From an uncultured bacterium (GTDB taxonomy: Bacteria > Bacillota > Clostridia > TANB77 > CAG-508): a stretch of DNA of 64,000 nt. Positions 27,418 through 37,728 of the stretch are shown piece by piece; positions within the stretch are counted from its first letter, which is position 1, and each line of letters opens with the position of its first letter. The stretch covers positions 124,001-188,000 of the forward strand of contig CAJMRY010000002.1 in assembly GCA_905215935.1 (NCBI GenBank), read 5' to 3'. The position numbers and the translations under genes are program-made. The notes below the pieces were generated by a model. The model was not told the origin of the DNA and did not search any database. It saw nothing but the letters and a program-made list of their open reading frames with translations.

Positions 27418-28911
27418 ATGAAAGTTAAAAAAAATAATAAAAAAATATTATTAAAAATTATATTTGTAATAGTTTCATTACTATTATATAATTCATCAAT
27501 TTTATTAATTAAAGAATTAACAGATTTAGATGAATTATGGAATTTTAATTTTGCAAATAATATGGCAAATGGATTAGTTCCATATAAAGATTTTAATATG
27601 ATTCAGATGCCAATGCTTCCAATGTTAGCCTCTATATTTTTAAAAATATTCGGACAAGAAGTAATGGTAATGAGATTTTTAGCTGTTTGTTTAATAACAT
27701 ACATAGAGACTATGGTCTTTTTTATATTAGATAAATTAAAAGTAAAAGATTATATAAAATATTTAATTTTAATATTTATATGTTTTATTATTACACCATA
27801 TATAGCTATAGATTATAATTATATGATACTTGCAATATTATTAACAATAATTTATATAGAGATAAAAAGCTATTTAAGAAACGAAAAAATATTAGTATAC
27901 AATTTAAAAATAGATTTTATAATAGGAATACTTGCAGGTTTATGTTTTACCTCTAAACAAAGTACAGGAATGTGTGTTATTTTAGTAGCAGTTTTGTATA
28001 AATGTTTAGAAATAAGAAGTAAAAAAGATTTAATAGAATTTATAAAAATAGTATTTACAAGAGGGATAGGAGCATTAATTCCAATAGTTATTATTTTACT
28101 ATATTTAATAATTAATGGAGCGATTTATGATTTTATAAGTTATTGTATATTGGGAATAAAAACTTTTTCAAATTATATACCATATATAAACTTACTAAAA
28201 AATTCCAAAATTCTTATAAAGATTTTAAGTGTTTTAATTCCAGTAATACTTATATTAGCTTTAAGTTTATATGCAAAAAAGAAGAAAAAAATATTACTTA
28301 TTTTATCAGTATATACAATAGCGAGTATGATAGTAATATATCCAATTGCAGATAATATTCATTTTTTAATTGGAATTTTTCCAGGATTTATTAGCTTAGC
28401 ATATTTTACAGATATATGTATAGATAAAATATTAAGAGATAAAAATATAAAAGAATTTTTAGGAAGTTTATTCAAAATAGCAACATTATTAATTAGTCTA
28501 GTCTGTCTAACATACTCAATAAATATATATGTAAAATCAAATAAAAATTATGAACTTAAACATTTTAAGTTTACTATTATGAATGAAAATTATATTAAAT
28601 CAATAAAAAATATTGGAGAATATATAAATTCATCACAGAAAAAAGTATATATTTTAGATGCAACAGCATCAGTTTATATGATTCCAATAGATAAATATAA
28701 TAAAGATTATGATATGTTCTTAAAAGGAAATCTTGGAAAAGATGGAGAAGAAGGACAAATAGAAAAATTAAAAAATGAAGAAGATGCTATAATTTTAATA
28801 ATGAATAGTAAATATAAAAGAAATTGGCAAAATCCCGAAAAGGTAAGAAGCTATATTATAAATAACAAAGAAAAAACAGGAGAGATTGGTAACTTTGAAA
28901 TTTATGAATAA
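27418..28911 (+). CDS. Multi-pass membrane protein, GT-C-like
   Basis: The 497-residue product has about 11-12 membrane helices. Near the N-terminus 'LTDLDELWNFNFANNMANG' followed by 'LVPYKDFNMIQMP' places acidic residues in the first outer loop, as in GT-C glycosyltransferases (ArnT/PMT type), where such Asp residues bind lipid-linked sugar. A soluble region ends the protein (about 395-497). It starts immediately after the previous stop with AAAGG as ribosome site. Activity on polyprenyl-phosphate sugars is inferred from the fold only. Confidence 0.7.
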   Translation: MKVKKNNKKILLKIIFVIVSLLLYNSSILLIKELTDLDELWNFNFANNMANGLVPYKDFNMIQMPMLPMLASIFLKIFGQEVMVMRFLAVCLITYIETMVFFILDKLKVKDYIKYLILIFICFIITPYIAIDYNYMILAILLTIIYIEIKSYLRNEKILVYNLKIDFIIGILAGLCFTSKQSTGMCVILVAVLYKCLEIRSKKDLIEFIKIVFTRGIGALIPIVIILLYLIINGAIYDFISYCILGIKTFSNYIPYINLLKNSKILIKILSVLIPVILILALSLYAKKKKKILLILSVYTIASMIVIYPIADNIHFLIGIFPGFISLAYFTDICIDKILRDKNIKEFLGSLFKIATLLISLVCLTYSINIYVKSNKNYELKHFKFTIMNENYIKSIKNIGEYINSSQKKVYILDATASVYMIPIDKYNKDYDMFLKGNLGKDGEEGQIEKLKNEEDAIILIMNSKYKRNWQNPEKVRSYIINNKEKTGEIGNFEIYE

Positions 28912-30439
28912 ATTAAAACAAAATAAATCTTTAATTTTAATAATATTATTAATTTTATTTGGAGCTATTATAAGGGTTGCATTAATTGATAAAGTTCCAA
29001 ATGCTCTAAATGTAGATGAAGTGTCAGCTGGATATGAGGCATATTCAGTACTGAATTATGGTGTTGATAGGAATGGTAATTTTTTACCTGTACATTTTGT
29101 GGCATGGGGAAGCGGTCAAAATGTATTATATTCATATATCATGATACCTTTTATTTTGATATTTGGATTAAATGTATTTTCTATTAGATTACCAATGGCT
29201 TTAATAGGTGTTTTGGCATTATTTTTATTTTATAAATTCATAAAAAATGTAGAAAACAAAAAAGTAGCCATTATTGGTCTTGCTTTTTTAGTAATTTGCC
29301 CATGGCACATAATGAAAAGTAGATGGGGATTAGAATCAAATATACTTCCAGAATTAATTTTACTTAGTTCATTTATACTAATTAAATATATTAGAACTAA
29401 AAATGCTAAACTATTATATTTATTTGCTGGAGTACTTGGTATTTCTACATATGCATATGGGACGTCATACTTTTTTGTACCAGTATTTTTAGGAATAACT
29501 TTGATTTATTTATTATATAAGAAGAATATAAAAATAAGTCAAGCTATAAAAACTTTACTAATAACAGGAATAATAGCATCACCATTAATAATTTTTACTA
29601 TCATAAATACATTTGATTTACCACAAATAAATTTAGGGTTTACAACTATCCCAAGGCTTACAGCTAATCGTTATCAAGAGGTATCATCTGTATTTTCAAG
29701 TAGCTTTTTGAAAAATAGTTTAAATAATTTTATAGAATCAATTAAAATAGTAATATTTCAAAATGATAAATTAGAATGGAATTCTTTGAAATGGTATGGA
29801 ATATGTTACATTTTTTCTATTCCATTTATGATCCTTGGAATATTTATAAACTTTAGAAAAAACAAAGATGATATAAGTAAAAATATAATAAATATTTGGT
29901 TTATTTCTTCTTTATTATTGATGTTTGTTTGTGAGCCAAATATTAATAGAATAAATGTAATAATGTTTCCTATAATTTATTATGTAGTAATAGGAATAAG
30001 TGCTACCATAGAAAAATGTAAAAAAATAATACCATCAATTTTAATATTACTATACATATATAGTTTTATCAGTTTTGGTTTATACTATTTTAATAAAAAT
30101 TTTGATGAAATGTTTGTATTTGAAGGAGGATTACAGGAAGTAATAGAGTATGTAGATAGTAAGGAAAAAAATGTATATATAACAAATAAAATAAAAGAAC
30201 CATATATATATGTACTTTTTTATACGAAAAGCAGTCCAGTAGAATTTAAAGAAAATGTTACATATTTTACAAAGGGTAGTAATTTTGAGGTCGTGAAAAG
30301 TTTTGGTAAATATAATTTTTATATACCAGCCGATATAGTAAATGATGGGATTTATGTTATAAGAAAAGATGATATAGAAAAGATTAATTTAGATGGATTT
30401 GAAGTGAAGGACTTTGGAAAATATGTTGTTTTGGAATAG
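28904..30439 (+). CDS. ArnT/PMT-like glycosyltransferase (GT39-type GT-C)
   Basis: The 511-residue protein has 'VPNALNVDEVSAGYEAYSVL' in the first outer loop, with the Asp-Glu pair of GT39/ArnT-like enzymes, then 'NFLPVHFVAWGSGQ', 'FSIRLPMALIGVLALFL' and 'CPWHIMKSRWGLESN'. About 12 helices follow and a soluble C-terminal domain starts near residue 415. Such enzymes transfer a sugar from a polyprenyl-phosphate donor to lipids, polymers or proteins on the outside. I choose ATG 28904, which overlaps the previous gene; TTG 28886 is an alternative. The GtrB/DPM1-like genes at 665 and 16767 could make its donor. Confidence 0.8.
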   Translation: MNKLKQNKSLILIILLILFGAIIRVALIDKVPNALNVDEVSAGYEAYSVLNYGVDRNGNFLPVHFVAWGSGQNVLYSYIMIPFILIFGLNVFSIRLPMALIGVLALFLFYKFIKNVENKKVAIIGLAFLVICPWHIMKSRWGLESNILPELILLSSFILIKYIRTKNAKLLYLFAGVLGISTYAYGTSYFFVPVFLGITLIYLLYKKNIKISQAIKTLLITGIIASPLIIFTIINTFDLPQINLGFTTIPRLTANRYQEVSSVFSSSFLKNSLNNFIESIKIVIFQNDKLEWNSLKWYGICYIFSIPFMILGIFINFRKNKDDISKNIINIWFISSLLLMFVCEPNINRINVIMFPIIYYVVIGISATIEKCKKIIPSILILLYIYSFISFGLYYFNKNFDEMFVFEGGLQEVIEYVDSKEKNVYITNKIKEPYIYVLFYTKSSPVEFKENVTYFTKGSNFEVVKSFGKYNFYIPADIVNDGIYVIRKDDIEKINLDGFEVKDFGKYVVLE

Positions 30440-30639
30440 TAATTTATTAGTCTTATGTTTTTTAAAGAATATATTTGTAAAAATAATAGATTAAAGAAAC
30501 TGATTTTAAGATGAAATTTGTTTTGAGTAGATTAATAGCTTTGAAACTATTATGAACAAAGTGAATTAGAGTTTCTAAATAGAGGAAAACATAGTAAGAA
30601 TAAAATGAGTACATATTAAAAAGAGGAGGAAATTTAGTT

Positions 30640-33385
30640 TTGAGTAGATTATTAGTTATAGATGGAAATAGTATTTTAAATAGAGCATTTTATGGAATAA
30701 TGGGAAGTAAAATGTTAATGACTAAAGATGGAAAATATACAAATGCAGTATATGGTTTTTTAGCAATAATGTTTAAAGTATTAGATGATTTAAAACCAGA
30801 ATATATGGCAGTTGCATTTGACCTTAAAGCTCCAACAGCTAGACATAAATTGTATGATGGGTATAAAGCGACAAGAAAAGGAATGCCAAATGAACTTGCA
30901 GAGCAAATGCCAATAATAAAAGAAATTCTGCGAGCAATGAATATAACAATAATAGAAAAAGAAGGTTATGAGGCAGATGATGTGCTTCGGTACACTTGCA
31001 AGACTTGGTGAAAAAGAAGGTTTAGATGTTACCATACTTTCAGGAGATAGAGATACTTTTCAACTTGCAACAAATAAAGTAACTATTAGAATTCCTAGAA
31101 CCAAAATGGGTAAAACAGAGGTAGATAACTTTGATAAAAATAAAGTTTTAGAGATTTATGGAATAGAGCCTAAAGAATTAATAGAAGTAAAAGGTCTTAT
31201 GGGAGATACTTCAGACAATATACCAGGAGTTCCAGGTGTTGGTGAAAAAACTGCTTTAAATTTAGTAAAAGAATATAAAACAATTGAGAATTTATATGAA
31301 AAAATTGAAGCAGGAGAAGATAGTGTAAAAGGAAAATTAAGAGAAAAATTAGTAGAAAACAAAGATTTAGCATTCCTTTCAAAGAAACTTGGAACAATCA
31401 ATGTAGAAGTTCCAATTGAACAATCAATAGATTCTTTAAAAAGTGAAGAATGGGATAATGAAAAAGTATATGAAATATTTAAAGAATTAAATTTTAAACG
31501 TTATATAGATAGATTTGGTTTAGAAGTAAATAACAATAAACAAGAAAAAAATATAGAAGATTTGTTTGAAGTTAAAGAATTACAAATTGATGATACAAAT
31601 AAAATATCTGAATTAATAAAAAATATAAAAGAAGAAAAAAAGCTAATATATTTTTTAGGAAAAGAAAGTGTATCTGAACCTAAAAATATTATAAAAAAGA
31701 AGATAATATCAGTTACTATATATGTACCAAAAAATAAAACATCATATTATATAAAAATAAATGATATAAATGAATTTGTTTCTAAATTTAAAGAGATTTT
31801 TGAAGATAAAGATATAGAATTATATGGTTATAAATTAAATGAAGATTATGTAATGTTAAAAGAATTAGGAATAAATGAGGAAAATTTAACATATGATGCC
31901 GAAATTGCAGCATATGTATTAAATCCTAGCACAAAATATAATTTAGAAGAAATAATAGAACAATATCTGGAAATAGATGTAAATGATTTTATAGAAAATA
32001 ATAAAGAAGATGAAAGTAGTAGTAATCAAATTAATTTATTTGATAATTTAAGCCCTTGCAAAGACAAAGTCAAAAATGATTTAGATAAAAAAAGATATTC
32101 TATGTATGTATATGGACTTGGAAAATTGCAAGAGATAATGACGAAAAAGCTCGAAGAAATTAATAGCTTAGATTTATTTGCTAATATAGAAATGCCACTA
32201 GTTAAAGTGCTTGGAGAAATGCAATTTAATGGAATGTATGTAGATAAAGATGAATTAATTAAGTTTGGAGATAGCTTGAAAGACGGTTTAAAAGAATTAA
32301 CAAATGAAATATATGAGTTATGTGGCGAAGAATTTAATATAAATTCTACACAGCAACTAGGTGTTATTCTTTTTGAGAAATTAGGGTTACCATCATACAA
32401 GAAAACAAAAAAAGGTTATTCAACAGATGTAGAAATATTAGAAAAGTTAAAAGATAAGCATCCTGTTATAGAAAAAATATTAGAATATAGAAGTTTAATG
32501 AAGCTTAATTCTACTTATGTAGAAGGATTACTTCCATATATTAATGAAAATACAAAAAGAATACATTCATATTTTCATCAAACTGTTACTCAAACAGGGA
32601 GAATTAGTAGTACAGAACCAAATTTACAAAATATACCAACTAGAATCGAATTTGGAAAAAGACTAAGAAAAGTATTTAAGCCAGAAGAAGGCTATGTATT
32701 CATTGATGCAGATTATTCTCAAATAGAATTAAGAGTTTTAGCACATATATCACAAGATGAGCATATGTTAGAAGCATTTAAAAATGATGAAGATATACAT
32801 GTTCAAGCAGCATCTAAAGTACTTGGAATACCAAAAGAAGAAGTAACAAAAGAGCAAAGAAGCTCTGCAAAAGCTGTTAATTTTGGTATAGTATATGGAA
32901 TAAGTGATTTTGGCTTAGCAGAACAGATAGGAGTTTCTAAAAAGAAAGCAAAAGAGTATATAGAACAATACTTAGAAAAATATAGTGGAATAAAGAAATT
33001 TATGGATGATATTGTAGAACTTGCAAAAAATCAAGGATATGTAGAGACAAGTTTCCATAGACGTAGATATATTCCAGAATTAAGTTCAAACAATTATATG
33101 GTCCGTCAGTTTGGTGCAAGAGCTGCTATGAATACACCAATTCAAGGTACAGCAGCAGATATAATGAAAATAGCAATGATAGATGTATATAACAAATTAA
33201 GAGAAGAAAAATTAGATGCTAAAATAATATTGCAAGTACATGATGAGTTAATGATAGAATGTAAGGAAAATGATAAAGAAAAAGTAAAAATTATATTGAA
33301 AAATTCTATGGAAAATGCTATAACATTATTAATACCATTAAAAGTAGAAACTTCTGAGGCAAAAACATGGTATGAATGTAAATAA
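30640..33385 (+). CDS. polA: DNA polymerase I, +1 recoded in the 5' nuclease domain
   Basis: The start is TTG 30640 behind AGAGGAGGA. Residues 1-290 are the 5'-3' nuclease domain, the middle is a 3'-5' exonuclease-like domain without clear catalytic Asp/Glu motifs, as in many Gram-positive Pol I, and the polymerase domain has 'DADYSQIELRVLAHIS' (motif A), 'RSSAKAVNFGIVYGIS' (motif B) and 'LQVHDELMIEC' (motif C). Read plainly the gene ends at 31011 in 123 residues. With a +1 shift at CGG 30988 it reads 'YEADDVL-G-TLARLGEKEG', then 'TILSGDRDTFQL', 914 residues in all. The Gly after Asp-Asp-x-x is near invariant in this nuclease family, so the shift must yield exactly one Gly there. Confidence 0.95.
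30988..30991 (+). other. +1 recoding site CGG-T in polA
   Basis: CTT CGG TAC becomes CTT (C) GGT ACA, making Gly117 in the conserved 'DDVL-G-TLA' motif. The zero frame ends at TGA 31009-31011. This is the tightest homology proof of the 11 sites. Confidence 0.92.
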
Positions 33386-33412
33386 AACAAATGAAAATAA
33401 GGAGAGATAATA

Positions 33413-33983
33413 TTGCCTAAACAATTAAGAAAAATTTTTGTGGGGTTAGTTCTATTAATTGTAATAGCAGTTATTTTAATAAAAGTAGTAAATATACAAG
33501 ATATAATAATGAAAAAGGTGTATCCCAAAGAGTATTCAGAATATGTATACACATATGCTGAAGAAAATGATATAGATCCATTATTGATTTTTGCGGTTAT
33601 AAAAGCAGAAAGCAATTTTGATTCTGAAGTTATTTCACATAGTAATGCGATGGGCTTAATGCAGATATTAGAAAGAACAGCAAGAGAAGTAGTTATTAAT
33701 GAAATAGAAGAAGAATTTTCAAAAGATATGCTATTTAATCCAGAAGAAAATATAAAAATAGGAACTAAATATTTTTCTCGGATTATTAGAAAAATACAAT
33801 AATTATCCAGTGGCACTTGCTGCATATAATGCTGGTATTGGAAATGTAGATGAATGGATACAAAAAGGAATAATAAAAAAAGATGGATCAGATATAGAAA
33901 ATATACCATATAAAGAAACTAATAATTATGTAAGAAAAATTGTTAGAGATTATAGAATCTATCAGGAGCTATATAAAGAGTAA
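33413..33983 (+). CDS. Membrane-anchored lytic transglycosylase (SLT domain), +1 recoded
   Basis: The start is TTG 33413 behind GGAGAG, 27 bases after polA. An N-terminal helix (about residues 9-25) anchors the protein, with the SLT domain outside. 'LLIFAVIKAESNFDSEV' holds the catalytic Glu, followed by 'SNAMGLMQI'. With a +1 shift at CGG 33779 it reads 'IGTKYFS-G-LLEKYNNYPV' and 'ALAAYNAGIGNVDEWIQKG', the conserved second half of the fold, ending at 33983 (189 residues). Read plainly it would stop at 33802, before the AAYNAG motif needed for activity. The enzyme cleaves peptidoglycan glycan strands. Confidence 0.9.
33779..33782 (+). other. +1 recoding site CGG-A in transglycosylase gene
   Basis: TCT CGG ATT becomes TCT (C) GGA TTA, making Gly123. 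The zero frame ends at TAA 33800-33802; the shifted frame holds the essential AAYNAG motif. Confidence 0.88.
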
Positions 33984-34064
33984 ATAATACAGATAATAGT
34001 TCAATTTTGGAAAAATGGATGGTGTTTTCTTGTCCAAATAAATATAATTAAGGAGGAAATGTAT

Positions 34065-35066
34065 ATGTCAGTTTTAGTAACAGGAGGAGCAGGTTATATA
34101 GGGAGTCATACCTGTGTAGAATTATTAAATAAAGGAGAAAAAATAATAATAGTAGATAATTTTTCTAACAGTAAACCAGAAATGTTAGATAAAATTAGAG
34201 AAATAACAAATAAAGATTTTAAATTTTATGAGGTAGATTTATTAGATAAAGAAAATTTAGATAAGGTTTTTGCAGAAAATCCTGATATAGATTCTTGTAT
34301 ACATTTTGCTGGATTAAAAGCAGTTGGAGAATCTGTAGCAAAACCTGTAGAATATTATCATAATAATATAACAGGAACTTTAGTTTTATTAGAAATAATG
34401 AAAAAATATAATTGTAAAAAAATAGTATTTAGTTCTTCTGCAACTGTATATGGAAATCCAAAAACAGTACCAATTAAAGAAGATTTTCCGTTATCTACAA
34501 CAAATCCATATGGAAGTACTAAGTTAATGATAGAACAAATTCTTCAAGATGTATATATTTCAGATAATAATTGGAGTGTTATATTACTTAGATATTTTAA
34601 TCCAATAGGAGCTCATAAGAGTGGTATAATAGGTGAAAATCCAAATGGAATACCTAATAATTTAATGCCATATATAAATCAAGTAGCTTGTGGTAAATTA
34701 GATCATCTAAATGTATTTGGAAATGATTATGATACTATAGATGGAACAGGTGTAAGAGATTATATACATGTTGTTGATTTGGCAATTGGACATTTAAAAG
34801 CTTTAGATAAAGCAAGAGATATGCAAGGTGTAAAAAGCTATAATTTAGGTACAGGAAATGGATATTCTGTTTTACAAATAGTAAAAGCATTTGAAGAAGC
34901 AACAGGTGTTAAAGTAAAATATGAGATTACAGAAAGAAGACCTGGAGATATTGCAACATGTTATGCAGATGCAACTAAAGCTAAAGAAGAACTTGGTTGG
35001 GTAGCTACAAGAGAAATAAACGAGATGTGTGAGGATTCTTGGAGATTTACTAAAAATAACATGTAA
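34065..35066 (+). CDS. galE: UDP-glucose 4-epimerase
   Basis: The 333-residue enzyme begins 'SVLVTGGAGYIGSHTCVELL' (NAD-binding Gly motif), then 'VDNFSNSKPEML', 'IHFAGLKAVGESV', the catalytic 'SSSATVYG' Ser and 'NPYGSTKLMIEQ' Tyr-x-x-x-Lys, and 'RYFNPIGAHKSG'. It interconverts UDP-glucose and UDP-galactose, feeding the polysaccharide genes. ATG 34065 is eight bases behind GGAGG; ATG 34059 is too close to that site. Length is normal. Confidence 0.95.
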   Translation: MSVLVTGGAGYIGSHTCVELLNKGEKIIIVDNFSNSKPEMLDKIREITNKDFKFYEVDLLDKENLDKVFAENPDIDSCIHFAGLKAVGESVAKPVEYYHNNITGTLVLLEIMKKYNCKKIVFSSSATVYGNPKTVPIKEDFPLSTTNPYGSTKLMIEQILQDVYISDNNWSVILLRYFNPIGAHKSGIIGENPNGIPNNLMPYINQVACGKLDHLNVFGNDYDTIDGTGVRDYIHVVDLAIGHLKALDKARDMQGVKSYNLGTGNGYSVLQIVKAFEEATGVKVKYEITERRPGDIATCYADATKAKEELGWVATREINEMCEDSWRFTKNNM

Positions 35067-35160
35067 TAGATAAAAAAGTTTATATTAGTATATTAACTTT
35101 ATATAACTAAGAAGGTTACTATTTAATAGTTTTATATATTTCAAATTAAATATATAGGTT

Positions 35161-35182
35161 GTAGTATATTACAATATACTAC
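35161..35182. repeat. Short palindrome downstream of galE
   Basis: GTAGTATATT (35161-35170) and AATATACTAC (35173-35182) form a 10-base stem. It may be a weak terminator or an operator; there is no T tract. The 341-base gap between galE and htpG otherwise holds only the terminator at 35226 and AT-rich sequence. Confidence 0.5.
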
Positions 35183-35225
35183 AACTCGTAAGTATCAAAC
35201 AATTCAATAGTAATATATATAAATA

Positions 35226-35265
35226 AAATTAGCAGTCGATACTTGACTTTGCTAATTTTTTTTTA
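35226..35265 (+). terminator. Rho-independent terminator
   Basis: AAAATTAGCA pairs with TGCTAATTTT and runs into a long T tract, between galE and htpG. Confidence 0.85.
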
Positions 35266-35407
35266 TATACTACACAAAAGTGGCCAATCATTCTTATGTA
35301 AATATATTTTTCTTTATAAGAATTATATATAAAATTTATAAAGTAAGATTTGTCTAAATAAAGAAAACTTGACCTAAAATAAGTAAAACATGAGGAGGAA
35401 TAAAACT

Positions 35408-37291
35408 ATGAGTAAAAAACAATTTAAAGCAGAATCAAAAAGATTAATGGATTTAATGATTAATTCAATTTATACTAATAAAGAGATATTCTTAAGAGAA
35501 CTTATATCTAATGCAAGTGATGCAATCGATAAGTTACATTATCGTTCACTAACAGATAAGAATTTAAATGTTAATGTAGATGAATTACAAATACAAATTG
35601 AATTAGATAAAGAAGAAAGAACTTTAACTATCAAAGATAATGGCTGTGGAATGACTAAAGATGAATTAGAAGAAAATTTAGGAACTATTGCAAAAAGTGG
35701 TTCATTGAAATTTAAAGAAGAAAATGAGAAAAAAGAAGATATAGATATAATTGGACAATTTGGAGTGGGATTTTATTCTTGCTTTATGGTAAGTAGTAAT
35801 GTAAAAGTAATAAGTAAATCTGTAGATTCAAAAGAAAGCTATATATGGGAATCTGAAGGAATAGATGGTTATTTAATAGAGCCTTGTGAAAAAGAAGAGG
35901 TAGGAACTACAATTATTTTGAAATTAAAAGAAGATACAGAAGACGAAAAATATAGTAGATTTTTAGAGGAATATCAAGTTCAGGAATTAATAAAAAAATA
36001 TTCTGACTATATACGTTATCCAATAAAAATGGAAATGGAACATCAAAGAAAAAAAGAAGGAACAGAAAATGAATTTGAAAAAGTAAAAGAAATAGAAACT
36101 GTAAATAGCCAGATTCCATTATGGAAGAGACCAAAGAAAAATATAAAACCAGAAGAGTACAATTCTTTTTATATAGATAAATTCCACGATTATGAAAATC
36201 CTTTAAAAGTAATTCACACAAATGTTGAAGGACAATATTCATATAATGCACTTTTATATATTCCTTCACATGTTCCATTTGATTATTATACAAGTGATTA
36301 TGAAAAAGGATTAGCATTATATTGTAATGGTGTATTAATAATGGAAAAATGTGAGGATTTATTACCAGATTATTTTGGTTTTGTAAAAGGACTAGTAGAT
36401 AGTGAAGATTTATCTTTAAATATTTCAAGAGAGATTTTGCAACAAGATAGACAATTAAAAACTATAGCGAAAAATATAGAATCAAAAATAAAATCAGAAT
36501 TACAATCAATGTTAGAAAAAAATCGTGAGGAATATGAAAAATTCTTTGATATATTTGGCGTTCAATTAAAGTTCGGAACATATAATAATTATGGAATGAA
36601 TAAAGAACTACTTCAAGATTTACTATTATTCCATTCTTCGGAAGAAGGTAAATATATTACATTAAGAGAGTATGTAAAAGAATTAAAAGAAGGACAAGAT
36701 TCTATTTATTATGCTTGTGGTGAAACAATAGACAAAATAGAAATGCTACCACAAGTAGAAAAAGTAAAAGATAAAGGATATAAGATATTATATTTAACAG
36801 ATAATGTAGATGAGTTTGTTCTTCAAGTAGTAATGGAATATGAAGGTAAGAAATTTGTTAATGTTTGTGCTAATAATATAGATTTAGATACAGAAGAAGA
36901 GAAAGAAGCATTAAAAAAGGTAAACGAAGAAAATAAAGAAATGTTTAATTTAATGAAAGAAACTCTAAAAGATTCTGTACAAGATATAAGATTTACTCAT
37001 AGACTAAAAAATCATCCAGTTTGTTTATCAAGTGAGGGAGCAATTTCTATAGAGATGGAAAAGGTAATGAAAGAGATGCCAACGGGACAAGGAATTAAAG
37101 CCCAAACTGTTTTAGAAATTAATGAAAAACATGAAATTGCAAATAAAATAAAGAATCTGTACCAAAATAACAAAGAAGAACTAGAAAAATATACTAAAAT
37201 ATTATATGCAGGTGCTAGACTAATAGAAGGATTAACAGTAGAGAATCCTACAGAAATTAGTAATTTAATTTGTGAGATTTTAGCAAAATAA
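35408..37291 (+). CDS. htpG: Hsp90-family chaperone HtpG
   Basis: The 627-residue protein begins 'KQFKAESKRLMDLMINSIYT', 'IFLRELISNASDAIDKLHY' (ATP-binding Glu/Asn), then 'IKDNGCGMTKDEL', 'GTIAKSGS', and 'GQFGVGFYSCFMVS'. The middle domain has 'SEDLSLNISREILQQD' with the catalytic Arg. ATG 35408 is well placed behind GAGGAGGA, while an ATG at 35390 overlaps that site. It is an ATP-dependent cytoplasmic chaperone. No CIRCE operator is visible upstream. It is a single-gene unit. Confidence 0.96.
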   Translation: MSKKQFKAESKRLMDLMINSIYTNKEIFLRELISNASDAIDKLHYRSLTDKNLNVNVDELQIQIELDKEERTLTIKDNGCGMTKDELEENLGTIAKSGSLKFKEENEKKEDIDIIGQFGVGFYSCFMVSSNVKVISKSVDSKESYIWESEGIDGYLIEPCEKEEVGTTIILKLKEDTEDEKYSRFLEEYQVQELIKKYSDYIRYPIKMEMEHQRKKEGTENEFEKVKEIETVNSQIPLWKRPKKNIKPEEYNSFYIDKFHDYENPLKVIHTNVEGQYSYNALLYIPSHVPFDYYTSDYEKGLALYCNGVLIMEKCEDLLPDYFGFVKGLVDSEDLSLNISREILQQDRQLKTIAKNIESKIKSELQSMLEKNREEYEKFFDIFGVQLKFGTYNNYGMNKELLQDLLLFHSSEEGKYITLREYVKELKEGQDSIYYACGETIDKIEMLPQVEKVKDKGYKILYLTDNVDEFVLQVVMEYEGKKFVNVCANNIDLDTEEEKEALKKVNEENKEMFNLMKETLKDSVQDIRFTHRLKNHPVCLSSEGAISIEMEKVMKEMPTGQGIKAQTVLEINEKHEIANKIKNLYQNNKEELEKYTKILYAGARLIEGLTVENPTEISNLICEILAK

Positions 37292-37371
37292 AAGTGAAAT
37301 TATGGTATAAATAGTAATATCTTAAACAACAACATTAATAAACGTTTTCTGGAAAAGTGAAAATAAAAGCA

Positions 37372-37400
37372 TTGATTTTTACATGATTAAGTGCTATAAT
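37372..37400 (+). promoter_or_regulatory. Strong sigma-A-type promoter for the small peptide gene
   Basis: TTGATT (37372-37377) and a consensus TATAAT (37395-37400) are exactly 17 bases apart. The leader to the ATG at 37491 is about 85 bases. Confidence 0.85.
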
Positions 37401-37490
37401 TAATAAATCATTTCTCAAGCAGTTATAGTAAGACGAATTCCGTATTATAATTTGCTACACTAGGTGAATTTAGAAGGGAAAAGGTGTAAA

Positions 37491-37592
37491 ATGAAGAAAG
37501 CTCTTTTGGCAGTAGCTACTGTCGTCTTCATTTCTTTCGTTCAGGCTTTATTGATTTCGGCATCAGAAGTTGATGATGAGTGGGGAATGTAG
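37491..37592 (+). CDS. Tiny gene for a 33-residue signal-peptide-like product
   Basis: Between a strong promoter and a strong terminator lies a 34-codon frame, ATG 37491 behind AGGGAAAAGG. The product begins 'MKKALLAVATVVFISFVQAL' and ends 'LISASEVDDEWGM'. It has a basic start, a hydrophobic core and an Ala-x-Ala-like or Ser-Ala-Ser site, leaving an acidic 8-10 residue tail if cut. This is the layout of secreted signalling-peptide precursors, but I do not recognise the family. Codon use is GC-richer than the neighbours (GTC, TTC, GTC), which suggests recent acquisition. A structured RNA that happens to have this frame is an alternative. Confidence 0.6.
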   Translation: MKKALLAVATVVFISFVQALLISASEVDDEWGM

Positions 37593-37602
37593 AAGTGCAC
37601 TT

Positions 37603-37637
37603 GCCACTGTAGAGGTATATCTACAGTGGCTTTTCTA
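37603..37637 (+). terminator. Strong Rho-independent terminator
   Basis: GCCACTGTAGA (37603-37613) pairs perfectly with TCTACAGTGGC (37620-37630), followed by TTTTCT. Confidence 0.9.
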
Positions 37638-37689
37638 TTGTTTTAAAATAAATAATCGTAAAAGATATATTATAAATATAATAATGTTA

Positions 37690-37728
37690 AAAAAGTCAAA
37701 AGCTAACATTTGACTTATTTGACTTTTT
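37690..37728. terminator. Possible bidirectional hairpin before sortase gene
   Basis: AAAAAGTCAAA (37690-37700) pairs with TTTGACTTTTT (37718-37728). The rest of the 37638-37901 gap is AT-rich with nothing further that I can name. Confidence 0.45.

Noticed and set aside
30988..30991. prfB-type regulated frameshift with an internal Shine-Dalgarno element
   Set aside because: No constant AGG-rich element lies at a fixed distance before the 11 sites, and the genes are unrelated in function.
33142..33909. Minus-strand open frame of 255 codons across the polA end and the transglycosylase
   Set aside because: Low-complexity hydrophobic translation of the complementary strand of two recognised genes.
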